NCBI GenBank assembly: GCA_947172705.1
Contig: CAMWCA010000004.1
Location: forward strand, 1-64,000
Direction of reading: 5' to 3'
Length of the DNA: 64,000 nucleotides
From: an uncultured Lachnospiraceae bacterium
Lineage (GTDB): Bacteria; Bacillota; Clostridia; Lachnospirales; Lachnospiraceae
Shown: positions 35,680 through 44,043 of the stretch, piece by piece
Numbering within the stretch: the stretch's first letter is position 1
How the letters are laid out: each line of letters begins with the position of its first letter
Translations under genes and position numbers: made by a program
The notes under the pieces: model-generated
What the model saw: the letters and a program-made list of their open reading frames with translations, nothing else
The model's database searches: none
Told to the model about the DNA's origin: nothing

Positions 35680-36268
35680 AGTGATTTTGGCATTACGGCA
35701 GAAATGCGCACAGATTCAGTGGGAAAGCCAGTCCATAGGAGAGGGTATCCGGATGGGCGGAAGGGAAAGGGCTGTTCACCGGGAATGGTTATTTGGAGGA
35801 AAATGCTCCCTTTTACTGCCTGATACCTTCACGGATATGGATGAGATAGATGCCGCCGCAAGATACAGAAACGGAAACAGACCCCAGATCATCAAGGCGG
35901 AGAGAAATGGAGACGGAGCCCTCACTTTCAGTCTGCTTCCCCGGGAGGAAAGGGAGGGAAAGGCAGGAACTGCCGCCATGCTGGAGGACATCCGCGGAAA
36001 TATGTCCAAAATATGGAAGCAGGCTGTCTTTTACGACAGGGGCGAGGTGCAGGCAGGGGAGCGGAAGATTCTCTGGATGGATCTGAAAACCTTCTGTTTG
36101 AACGGCGCTCTTTACAGCCTTATTTTCCTGTTCGATGCAGGGGAGGATGTGGCGATGGGAAATTTTCATTGTAGCTTTCAGAGATATGATATTTGGAAAC
36201 CGGTAATATTAAAATTGCTTACCACCTTAGAAGTAGAGGAGAAAAACCATGAGAGACTATCAGATTAA
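35654..36268 (+). CDS. DcrB/DUF1795-like adaptor 2, copy 2
   Basis: This 204-aa homolog of the protein at 18387 has CSLLLPDTFTDMDE, YRNGNRPQIIKAERNG, a central helix, KILWMDLKTFCLNGALYSLIFL and GNFHCSFQRYDIWKPVIL. It has no signal peptide and overlaps both neighbours, so the whole module is translationally coupled. The probable role is effector loading on one of the two VgrG-like proteins. Confidence 0.55.
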   Translation: MREEEYGDKVILALRQKCAQIQWESQSIGEGIRMGGRERAVHREWLFGGKCSLLLPDTFTDMDEIDAAARYRNGNRPQIIKAERNGDGALTFSLLPREEREGKAGTAAMLEDIRGNMSKIWKQAVFYDRGEVQAGERKILWMDLKTFCLNGALYSLIFLFDAGEDVAMGNFHCSFQRYDIWKPVILKLLTTLEVEEKNHERLSD

Positions 36269-37649
36269 AATGGAACCTTTTGATTTTATTGCAATTCGGG
36301 AGTTCAGGATCTTGCAGGAGGCAGGAAACCATGGAACGGCGAAAATCGCAGTGCGGATTAAGGACGAGCTGAAAGAGCGGTACATGGAAACCCTGATCAG
36401 CGAAACATGGGTGCGTCTTCTTGCTGTGGACAAGGAGGAGAAAGAGGCAGTCTATACGGTTTTATTCCATGGAATCGTTACGGACTTTTCCTTTACGCAG
36501 GATGGCTATGAAACGATCATGGAGCTGGAAATAAAAAGCGGTACCATTTTAATGGATCTGAAACCTCATTTCAGAGTTTTCCAAAATGAGGAGGCTTTGT
36601 GCGCCTCCCTTCATCAGAAGATAACGGAAACCTATCCGGCAGGCACGGCGGTTCCGCTGGAAGGCGGACAGGATCAGACCATGGGCGTCCTGGTGCAATA
36701 TCAGGAAACCGACTGGGGGTTTTTGAAACGCCTCGCCGCAAGATGCGGGCATTGTTTGACGCCTATAGCGCTGGGGAAGGAATGCAGATATACCATAGGT
36801 CTGCCCAAAGGCAGGAAACGTCAGGCGGAAACCGGAAGAATCCGGATGAGGCTGGATACCGGAGAATATATGGAGAAATCCCGCAACGGAATGCCCGCGC
36901 TGCAGTCCGTGGATCTGCTGGAGCTTGTGCTCACGGACAGAGAAATATTCCAGACAGGCGATTTCATAGAATATCAGGGAAAAAATTACTTTATCTATAA
37001 GATACTCACCACCTATCAGGGGGCGGAGTGCTGTCATGAGTATACCCTGAGAACCAAAGAGGGCTTGAAGGTTCTGCCCCTGCTCCATAAGGAAGCAACA
37101 GGCTGTTCCTTTGACGGCGTGGTTTCCTCTGTGACCAAGGACAAGGTGCAGGTGGAAATACAGGGAGACGAGTGGAAAGGGGCGGATGGAAAGAAATGGT
37201 TTCTGTATTCTACCGTGTATTCTTCCCCTGACGGCACCGGCTGGTATTGTATGCCGGAAGTTGGGGACAGCGTCCGCCTGTATGTGCCGGAAAAGGAGGA
37301 GGACAGCTTTATCATCAGCGCGGTACACAGGGAGACAGATAGCGCAAGGCAAAATCCGGATTATAAGTCTCTGAAGACGAAGTATGGAAAGGAAATTCTC
37401 TTTACGCCGGATTCCATACTGATGACCAATCATCAGGGTATGATGCTGGAAATGAACGACAACGAAGGCATCACCATCACCAGCGATAAGGATATTGTGA
37501 TACAGGCGGAGGAAAACCTGACGGTGGCAAGCAGCTCGGCGGCGCTGTTGATCGCGGCGGAGGATAAGGTTCAGGTGAAACAGGGCGGAACGACTATGAC
37601 GCTGAGCGGGGATATCTCGTTTACGGGAGGGGAGTTCAGGATACAGTAG
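36249..37649 (+). CDS. VgrG-like spike protein B, copy 2
   Basis: The 466-aa protein has exactly the length of copy 1 (18935). It has YQETDWGFLKRLAARCGH, GTGWYCMPEVGDSVRLYVPE and the C-terminal beta-helix (ILFTPDSILMTN, GITITSDKDIVIQAEENLTVASS, DISFTGGEFRIQ). The end SFTGGE(L/F)(K/R)(V/I)Q is shared with copy 1, as expected for a tip that must bind a DUF4280 (PAAR-like) head. A DUF4280 effector gene follows 32 bp later. Confidence 0.82.
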   Translation: MRDYQIKMEPFDFIAIREFRILQEAGNHGTAKIAVRIKDELKERYMETLISETWVRLLAVDKEEKEAVYTVLFHGIVTDFSFTQDGYETIMELEIKSGTILMDLKPHFRVFQNEEALCASLHQKITETYPAGTAVPLEGGQDQTMGVLVQYQETDWGFLKRLAARCGHCLTPIALGKECRYTIGLPKGRKRQAETGRIRMRLDTGEYMEKSRNGMPALQSVDLLELVLTDREIFQTGDFIEYQGKNYFIYKILTTYQGAECCHEYTLRTKEGLKVLPLLHKEATGCSFDGVVSSVTKDKVQVEIQGDEWKGADGKKWFLYSTVYSSPDGTGWYCMPEVGDSVRLYVPEKEEDSFIISAVHRETDSARQNPDYKSLKTKYGKEILFTPDSILMTNHQGMMLEMNDNEGITITSDKDIVIQAEENLTVASSSAALLIAAEDKVQVKQGGTTMTLSGDISFTGGEFRIQ

Positions 37650-37681
37650 ATTGGGACGTGACGTAGAGGAAGAGGAGCGTT

Positions 37682-39085
37682 ATGAGTGAAAATAAAATAG
37701 GGAAATATCTGGAAGGTGACTATGATGGTCAGAGCGTGGGGGAAACATTGGCACAGGCATCAAATGATATAGCTGAGGCGGTGTCACTTGTGCAGGAAGT
37801 GGAACGAAAGCAGGAAGAGGCGAAAGAAAGTGAAACGAAAAGGATTCTGCGGAAAGATGAAGTCAGCGAGGAAGAGATAGAGAGCATAATGAATGATTAT
37901 GCAACAAATGAAGAATATAAACAGTACCTTATGAATGGAGCAATTTTGCAGTGTGATCAGGCTTCGCTGGAGCCGTTTCCATTGCCGGGTGGTTCGGAAA
38001 TAGAATTAGTATTGGATGAAAACGAAGATGGTGAAAGAAGAAAAAATATAGAATTAATTGTAACGGATGATCTTATGTTGGTAAATGATACACCGTATGC
38101 AACAGTTTTAGATGCAAAACAAGGCGAGAATATTTTTCCATTTAAATGTCACTGCAAAAAAGGAATAGATCGGGAAGCAGAATATTTGAAAATAAAAAAT
38201 GATCCAAGCTGTAAAACGGAAGGCGTATGCAAGCATCTGATGAAACTAAATCGAGAATGGGATAATCTTCCATTAACAGGGCAATTTTATAAGACAAGAG
38301 ATGCAACAATACATATTATGGAAGACTTAGACTTAATTATGGAAGATACACAATGTATTACCATGACATCAATGCTATTTTGTAAGCATGGAGGACTAAT
38401 TACCCCTGTATCATCAGGGCAGATAATGGCAAGTCGGTTTGTAGGATATCTTGCATATGGGTGCAACTCGATTACCCAGAATCCGGAAGAAGGGTACTAT
38501 ATGCTCTATGATGGTCCGACTGTGGATAGCATAGGGGAAGAACACAAGTTTTCAGATATTTATAGTGGTAGTAGCGAATATTTGACAGGAGCACTTCAAG
38601 GATATGGGGGCAGTGCGGGGCTTAATACGGAAGCTGGTACAAAATATGAAGGAGCGGAAGATTTTTCTCCGAGGTATGGAGTTCTTCCGCATAATGGTAT
38701 TATGAGACATACGATTGCACTTGGACCAACTCTTCAAAACCCTAATTTTACTTTAAACTCAGAAGGAGGAATAAAAGCTGATGAAATGATATATGCGGCA
38801 TGCGTTGATGTGACAATAGAGTTCGAGGGGAAAACATACTATATTCCAGCGGTCATAGTGGACAGCAAAGAGCACTCAGCGCCAGATGGGCTTTACCAGA
38901 CAAATGTAACATTTGCAAATAAAGAGGAAGTAGGCAGCCCTCCAGGGAATATTGTAGAGTGGTATGTTTATCAGGGATCTGGAGATAAAAATAAATCAGC
39001 AGGGTTAAGTAAATTTTCAAAAGACGGAGGAATCATCATATATAAAGACGAAAGGGCAGTAGAAAAAGATGACGAATCATATTAG
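37682..39085 (+). CDS. DUF4280 effector with unassigned C-terminal domain
   Basis: The 467-aa protein has an 80-residue helical start (..DIAEAVSLVQEVERKQEEAK) and a DUF4280 head (about 80-245: QYLMNGAILQC, paired Cys in FKCHCKKGI, TSMLFCKHGGLITPVSSGQ). The C-terminal domain (about 260-467) includes RYGVLPHNGIMRHTIALGPTL and KTYYIPAVIVDSKEHSAPDG; I do not recognise its fold. The composition turns AT-rich. It directly follows VgrG-like B, so it is the natural cargo of module 2. The next gene overlaps its end by 17 nt. Confidence 0.78.
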   Translation: MSENKIGKYLEGDYDGQSVGETLAQASNDIAEAVSLVQEVERKQEEAKESETKRILRKDEVSEEEIESIMNDYATNEEYKQYLMNGAILQCDQASLEPFPLPGGSEIELVLDENEDGERRKNIELIVTDDLMLVNDTPYATVLDAKQGENIFPFKCHCKKGIDREAEYLKIKNDPSCKTEGVCKHLMKLNREWDNLPLTGQFYKTRDATIHIMEDLDLIMEDTQCITMTSMLFCKHGGLITPVSSGQIMASRFVGYLAYGCNSITQNPEEGYYMLYDGPTVDSIGEEHKFSDIYSGSSEYLTGALQGYGGSAGLNTEAGTKYEGAEDFSPRYGVLPHNGIMRHTIALGPTLQNPNFTLNSEGGIKADEMIYAACVDVTIEFEGKTYYIPAVIVDSKEHSAPDGLYQTNVTFANKEEVGSPPGNIVEWYVYQGSGDKNKSAGLSKFSKDGGIIIYKDERAVEKDDESY

Positions 39086-40133
39086 GAAAAAGATAGTTAT
39101 AATCCTGTTCGTCAGTGTAATTGTATTATCAGCATGCAAGGAAGGACAGACAGGTGAGGAGAAAGCATATGTTACAGAAGAGCATATGGAACTGAAAAGA
39201 AATGAGGGCGAAAAATCAGATCCTGAAAGAAAGGTAGAAATCCCACAACTAGATCAGTCGCTTCTGGAAGAAGTAGCAGGAATAGGAACAGAGTCAGCAA
39301 ATGAATATTTTCTTGCCGCCTTGCAGTATCAGATATCGCTACCATGCAGTTTTGTGATGTATGCAGATGGATACAGCGTGATGGACGTAAACGAATTCAG
39401 GAATATAAATAAGGATAATATATCAGATGAGTATGGTGATGTGAGGTTGAAACATGTGGTAGACGCACATATGGCGGATGCTGCATTAGACAAATATATC
39501 CGTGAGTATGGGGGAGAAGATACAAAATATCATATTAGAAATGTACTCGAAGAAAAGCTGCAGACAACAGATAAAGCATTTCCCCACACATGTGTTGTTG
39601 AAGTGTTTAATGAAGATATAACTTTGACGGTAACGTATAATACTTATTATTGTAGTATCATCATTGTTTCAATAGATGGGATGGAGGATGAGGTGCCGCA
39701 CACACAGGAATACCTCACATATCTTCTGCATGCATATAGATATAGGGACGACGTGTACACGAATCCCAAGCAACAGGAAGATTATTTTTGGATGTTAATA
39801 GATCCTGAAATGAAAAAGGAAAATTATGATTTTCGAAATGTAGACCCGGATGGACAGCAGCCGGATGGAAGAGGCAAGGTCTGCGGCATTTTGGAATATT
39901 ATATAGCAGACCAGGTCATTGACAAATATATCCGGGTTTATGGTGGTACAGATGTAAGGTACAGGGTAAAGCTGACTGGCAAAGAGGAGGGTATAAGTGA
40001 AGGAACATACAAGTATACCATGCTGATCGAAAATGATGTTGATGATATGATACTTACGGTAGAGTACGACAGCGATACATGGTTTGCTGAGGTTACGATG
40101 GGAGAAAGAATATGCGATTCAAACCAGGAGTAA
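39069..40133 (+). CDS. Lipoprotein, candidate immunity with internal duplication
   Basis: The 354-aa protein has a signal peptide and lipobox VLSAC (Cys22). The mature protein holds two related units: DAALDKYIREYGGEDTKYHI (about 138) and DQVIDKYIRVYGGTDVRYRV (about 284), each followed by a strand TLTVTYNT / ILTVEYDS. The start overlaps the toxin stop by 17 nt, the same geometry as the Rhs toxin-immunity pair, which makes it the likely cognate immunity protein, acting outside the membrane. Confidence 0.72.
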   Translation: MTNHIRKKIVIILFVSVIVLSACKEGQTGEEKAYVTEEHMELKRNEGEKSDPERKVEIPQLDQSLLEEVAGIGTESANEYFLAALQYQISLPCSFVMYADGYSVMDVNEFRNINKDNISDEYGDVRLKHVVDAHMADAALDKYIREYGGEDTKYHIRNVLEEKLQTTDKAFPHTCVVEVFNEDITLTVTYNTYYCSIIIVSIDGMEDEVPHTQEYLTYLLHAYRYRDDVYTNPKQQEDYFWMLIDPEMKKENYDFRNVDPDGQQPDGRGKVCGILEYYIADQVIDKYIRVYGGTDVRYRVKLTGKEEGISEGTYKYTMLIENDVDDMILTVEYDSDTWFAEVTMGERICDSNQE

Positions 40134-40750
40134 TAGAGATAACCGACCGCAGCAGGGAAATTATAGAGTACCTCCAAAGCTGCATGGAGGAATATTTTCA
40201 TCATTCATGTCAGGTTTTTCAGCGTGAGATAGAACAGCAGGGAGATCAGATTTGGCAGGAGCTTAAGCTTACAGTAGATGAGGTACTGGAACATACTGTT
40301 TTTATGCAAAAGCAGGGGCAAAAGGCTGACATCGGGTATCTCGTATTCAGCTTTTTAAGGAGCAGCATGTTTCAGGAAAATCCGGAGATTCGGGTAGAAA
40401 CCCTTGACGACAGTTTTTATCTGGATATGCAGGAAACGGCGGCTTATTATTGCCCCTCTTTTTTGCAGGAAAGATATCGGGAAGATGCCGCCTGCTTGTG
40501 TCAGCAGGTTGAAAAAAAGTTTGTGAGGGCGCAAGCCAATGAGATATTCCTGGCAAAGGAGCAGTATATTGGCTATTACGAATCCTTTCTTTACCGGATG
40601 ATAGAAAGTATGGCGGGGCTGATCATGAAAGAAGTAATCGAAAGCGATGTCCGCGTCGCCGATGATTTCAGGATCATCTACGGAGAATTTATGGACAGGG
40701 CATCGGTTGTATGCATAAAGGAGAACGGCAATGAAATTTTTTCTCATTGA
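40112..40750 (+). CDS. X-family protein, copy 2 (X-Y pair)
   Basis: The 212-aa helical protein is homologous to the one at 20364 (see GQKADIGYLVFSFLRSS and the later helix AKEQYIGYYESFLYRMI) and nearly identical at base level to the broken copy at 45284. It starts inside the end of the lipoprotein gene (22-nt overlap). The 40112-41242 region is the first copy of a 1.13-kb repeat. Its base composition is richer in G+C than its neighbours, like the injection core, which suggests it belongs to the machine and not to the immunity genes. Confidence 0.7.
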   Translation: MRFKPGVIEITDRSREIIEYLQSCMEEYFHHSCQVFQREIEQQGDQIWQELKLTVDEVLEHTVFMQKQGQKADIGYLVFSFLRSSMFQENPEIRVETLDDSFYLDMQETAAYYCPSFLQERYREDAACLCQQVEKKFVRAQANEIFLAKEQYIGYYESFLYRMIESMAGLIMKEVIESDVRVADDFRIIYGEFMDRASVVCIKENGNEIFSH

Positions 40751-41242
40751 AGTGGAGGAGGGCAATAGAATACCATACGGCGTCAACAGGAACCGGGCAA
40801 TCGACATCAGGCTCCTTACCAGTGAGAGTTTTCACAAATTACCCATGTGGAACCTGATAGAAATGCAGCTTCCCTGGGAGCCTTTTTTACCGGATCTGCT
40901 TTTAATGCCCTGCGTCCTGCTGTCGAAATGCTTTATGGAAACGGCGCTAATGTACCAGCCGGATCTTCTCTACAAGGGGGTCAAGCTGTGGGATCAGAAA
41001 AGCGGGATCAACGCCACCTATTTTCTGCCTGTGATAGAGGAGGTAGAATGCTTTTCGGATCAATGCCGTTTCGGTAACATGGGAAACAGGGTAACGGAGC
41101 TGGTGTTGGAGGAGGAGAAGATCCGTTCATTTCCACTTTTCAGGATAAAGGGGTATGACAGGAAATGTTTGGTTGGGAGACTTGACTTTGTGGAGAGCCT
41201 GCTGATGAGAGGGGTGAAAGGGGTTACGATGACGGAGGTAAA
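40112..41242 (+). repeat. 1.13-kb direct repeat, copy 1
   Basis: This segment covers X and Y and is almost identical to 45284-46418. The repeat begins at the X start codon and ends in the last codons of Y. Copy 1 is intact. Confidence 0.9.
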
Positions 41243-41252
41243 GACGGAATAA
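40731..41252 (+). CDS. Y-family protein, copy 2 (X-Y pair)
   Basis: The 173-aa protein overlaps X by 20 nt. It is homologous to the protein at 20962 and nearly identical to the one at 45907 except for the last codons, where the repeat ends. It has no signal peptide and no recognised family; it may be a partner of X. The 426 bp after its stop hold no gene, only the promoter element at 41579. Confidence 0.7.
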   Translation: MKFFLIEVEEGNRIPYGVNRNRAIDIRLLTSESFHKLPMWNLIEMQLPWEPFLPDLLLMPCVLLSKCFMETALMYQPDLLYKGVKLWDQKSGINATYFLPVIEEVECFSDQCRFGNMGNRVTELVLEEEKIRSFPLFRIKGYDRKCLVGRLDFVESLLMRGVKGVTMTEVKTE

Positions 41253-41578
41253 TATATATTTTATCCAAAGGTACAAATTGATAAAACCTCTTAAGGCAGA
41301 CTTTAACAAAATAAGGGTTAAGTATTACTTCAAAATGAATTAAGGAATGACAGTATTGCGTTGTATGATACGGTCATTTTTGTATAGAAAGAAGCAATAT
41401 TGGTAAAATATTCACGCAATCTCTCTTAAGTTAACTGGGACGGAATAACTCCTTTTTCTTCCCTGGTCTGAATCATTGTACGGATCAGGTCTTTTTCTAG
41501 TTCAATAGCATTTAAGATACCATTACCCTCCATTAAATATAAGACGCAAATAAAAGGTATTATATTCAGGCAATAAAG

Positions 41579-41612
41579 ATGATGCAAAAATGATGCAAGC
41601 ATCATTTATAAT
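41579..41612 (+). promoter_or_regulatory. Recurring direct-repeat promoter element, copy 1
   Basis: Two ATGATGCAA units at an 11-bp period (41579-41599) lie 7 bp before TATAAT (41607-41612), with no consensus -35. The lipoprotein gene starts about 70 bp downstream. Remaining intergenic sequence 41253-41578 shows nothing that I can name. Confidence 0.6.
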
Positions 41613-41680
41613 ATTACCTGATAAGTTTGATTTATAATCCATGAAATAAATTAGTGAAGGGAATTAGGATAAGAAATTCC

Positions 41681-42985
41681 ATGTATAATGTTAATATGAA
41701 ACAAAGAGTATTTCTAGTACTTATATTTTGCCTGTGTGCAATGAATTTAATATCTTGCAAAAAGAAAATTGATAGTGATGTGACAGTGCAGAGTAATGTT
41801 GAACAGCAGGAAAGTGCTGTAAGTAATAGCGGCGGTACTGAAAATACCCTCAATGGGCTGCAAGTGGAAGCCTCAGGAGAATTTTGTGTCGTAGCCCAAA
41901 TTCAAAATGAACATGCGTATAAAGAATTTATTGACCGGTTAGATAGCTATACATCTTATACGATGCTGAGGTTAAGGTTATTGGGGGCGGATACAGTTAT
42001 TTATTTGGATGAGCTCTTAAAGCTGGGAAATTTTGAATATGTAACGATAGAAAATGGTGGCAGAATATTATTAAAAGATGCAGAGGAATTTAGGCAAAAT
42101 AGCACGCTGAGAGAAGTGAATTTATTAGATGTAATTTCAATTGATGAAAAGGTATTCAAAAATTTCCCTGCTGTGGAGAGAGTGTTTGTCAATATTAATA
42201 ATCGATGTGATGAAAATTTTCCCTTAAAAGACCTGCAAGGAAATATGGATTGTACAGATGTAATTATTTTTTGGGATTATCAAAAAGCAAACAGTATGAA
42301 AGGGTTTAGTATGCTTAATGCAGGCGATTACAGTTATGCCAGTTATGTGGTTTGTGAGCAGAGTGAACCAGAAAGCTATAGGGCATACATTATAGTAAAA
42401 GACAGGGAAACTCAGGGAGAAAGATATTTTGATATTCTAAGTATTCCACAGGAAAAGCCTCTGGAGATCACCCGGACGGAAGAGCAACGAATTGTTTTGA
42501 AGGACATAAATTTTGATGGGTATGAAGATATTGTTTTTTGTGAACAAGATATTATGTGGAGCGCATATCTTAGATGTTATGCATTCTTATGGAACCCAAT
42601 AGAAGAACGGTTTCAGTTTAATGGAACGGCTCCATTTAACTTTGAGCATGTAGACGAAAAAAGGAGACGCATAACTTATTTATGTAGTGGTTCAGCTTTT
42701 GACGATGATTATTATATTTATGAGTATAATAATAACGAATTTATCGAAAAGCATCTTGAGGTTCGTTTTTTTCAAACAGAACCACATGTAATATGGCAGT
42801 ACTATGAAGAAAATATTATGACGAAAAAACTGGATTTAATCTACCATGAGGAAGATGATGCAGACTATGCTGTTTATGAAGAAAACGGCAAGATTGTGGA
42901 GAAAAAACTATATGATAAGGGTGTTTATTATGCAGATATAGGAAAAGAATATTTTCCGGAATTTGATTTTTATACTGCTGGGTGA
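41681..42985 (+). CDS. Lipoprotein of an AT-rich exported family
   Basis: The 434-aa product has a signal peptide (MKQRVFLVLIFCLCAMNLISC; lipobox Cys at the end). A middle region with LRR-like alternation follows (LGNFEYVTIENGGRILL, LREVNLLDVISI, ..VERVFVNI), then a DINFDGYEDIVFCEQD segment typical of FG-GAP/VCBS-like calcium loops. No enzyme motif is seen. Starts at GTG 41654, ATG 41681 and ATG 41696 are possible; none has a good SD and I take 41681. It is a candidate orphan immunity or surface protein; a broken paralog follows. Confidence 0.7.
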   Translation: MYNVNMKQRVFLVLIFCLCAMNLISCKKKIDSDVTVQSNVEQQESAVSNSGGTENTLNGLQVEASGEFCVVAQIQNEHAYKEFIDRLDSYTSYTMLRLRLLGADTVIYLDELLKLGNFEYVTIENGGRILLKDAEEFRQNSTLREVNLLDVISIDEKVFKNFPAVERVFVNINNRCDENFPLKDLQGNMDCTDVIIFWDYQKANSMKGFSMLNAGDYSYASYVVCEQSEPESYRAYIIVKDRETQGERYFDILSIPQEKPLEITRTEEQRIVLKDINFDGYEDIVFCEQDIMWSAYLRCYAFLWNPIEERFQFNGTAPFNFEHVDEKRRRITYLCSGSAFDDDYYIYEYNNNEFIEKHLEVRFFQTEPHVIWQYYEENIMTKKLDLIYHEEDDADYAVYEENGKIVEKKLYDKGVYYADIGKEYFPEFDFYTAG

Positions 42986-42995
42986 TGGAGCTTGT

Positions 42996-44032
42996 ATGAA
43001 AGGAAGAGAAAATATATTTAAATATTTAATGGTTATATTTGTAATAGTAGCTGTAATAATGTCATTATCTGGGTGCGAAGAGTGTTCCATAAATTATGAA
43101 AGTCCTATTATCAAAGAGGAACCGGAATGGTCAGCGGTTGCGGATAAAGAAAAAAACCGGAAATTGAAGTAACAAGCAATATAGGCATAGAAGTAAAAAT
43201 TGACAGTCAGGAAACATATGAGGAATTCTTGTTTTTTCTAAAGGACTACAAAGAGTATACATCATTGAATTTGGATATGCAGGGAAAAAACATAATTATT
43301 TATTTGGATGAAATTTTAGTAGAAGGAAATTTTCTGTTTCTTGAAGTTAGTAATGGTGGAATTATTTCTGTGAAAGATGAGGCAAAATATGAGAATGATC
43401 AGCTGATTAGTTTGTGGTTAGATCATGTGTTTCAAATTGAAGAACTTAAAGTAGATAATTTTACAGCACTGGAAGATCTGACAATATGGATGGATGCTGA
43501 AATGAAGGTTACAGGCGTGTTTGAAGATATTTTTAATAATAGTTCCTGTAAGAGCATTGTAATTTTGTGGGATGATGAAAAAGATTTCAGTACCGTAATT
43601 GAGGAACAGTTTTTTATGGCTTTTTACAGAGTGAATGATGAAGAGTTCAGTTATATAAGTAAAGAATTTTGCAATCGTTTTCCAGAAGATACTCCGTATG
43701 TTGTTCTTAATGTTCTTAATAAAAAAAGTGAAAACGTAGAAATACTGGAGATTCCACAAGAAATGCTGCTAAGATCATCACGGTTTATTAATGGTGATTG
43801 GCAAAGGCTGCGATTGGAAGACATTAACTTTGATGGATATAAAGACATTATTTTTCTTGGCTATAATGTTGGAATAGAGCTATATCACGAATGCATTGTT
43901 TATTTGTGGGAACCTTCCAGAGAAAGATTTCAGCTAAACAGAACGGCGCCATTTCATTTTGACTGTATTGATGAAAAAAGGAAACGCCTGACTTACTCAA
44001 GCGGTTTTTCTGCATTTGATAATATAAGTTGA
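42996..44032 (+). pseudogene. Frameshifted and truncated paralog of the lipoprotein at 41681
   Basis: ATG 42996 starts a lipoprotein signal (..VIVAVIMSLSGC), but the frame stops at 43172. The rest continues in another frame from a run of seven A near 43150 (KPEIEVTSNIGIEV.. onwards). The second part matches the upstream gene: IIIYLDEILVEGNFLFLEVSNGG, LEDINFDGYKDIIFLGYN, RERFQLNRTAPFHF. It ends at SAFDNIS, about 75 residues before the end of the intact paralog. One slipped base in the A run plus the missing end mean decay; phase switching by the A run is a less likely option. Confidence 0.8.
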
Positions 44033-44043
44033 GGAAAAAATAT

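Noticed and set aside
2121..37649. Prophage or R-type bacteriocin instead of an injection cluster
   Set aside because: There are no lysis, integrase, capsid, terminase, tape-measure or tail-fibre genes. DUF4280 effectors, immunity genes, FHA and PP2C proteins fit an injection system better.
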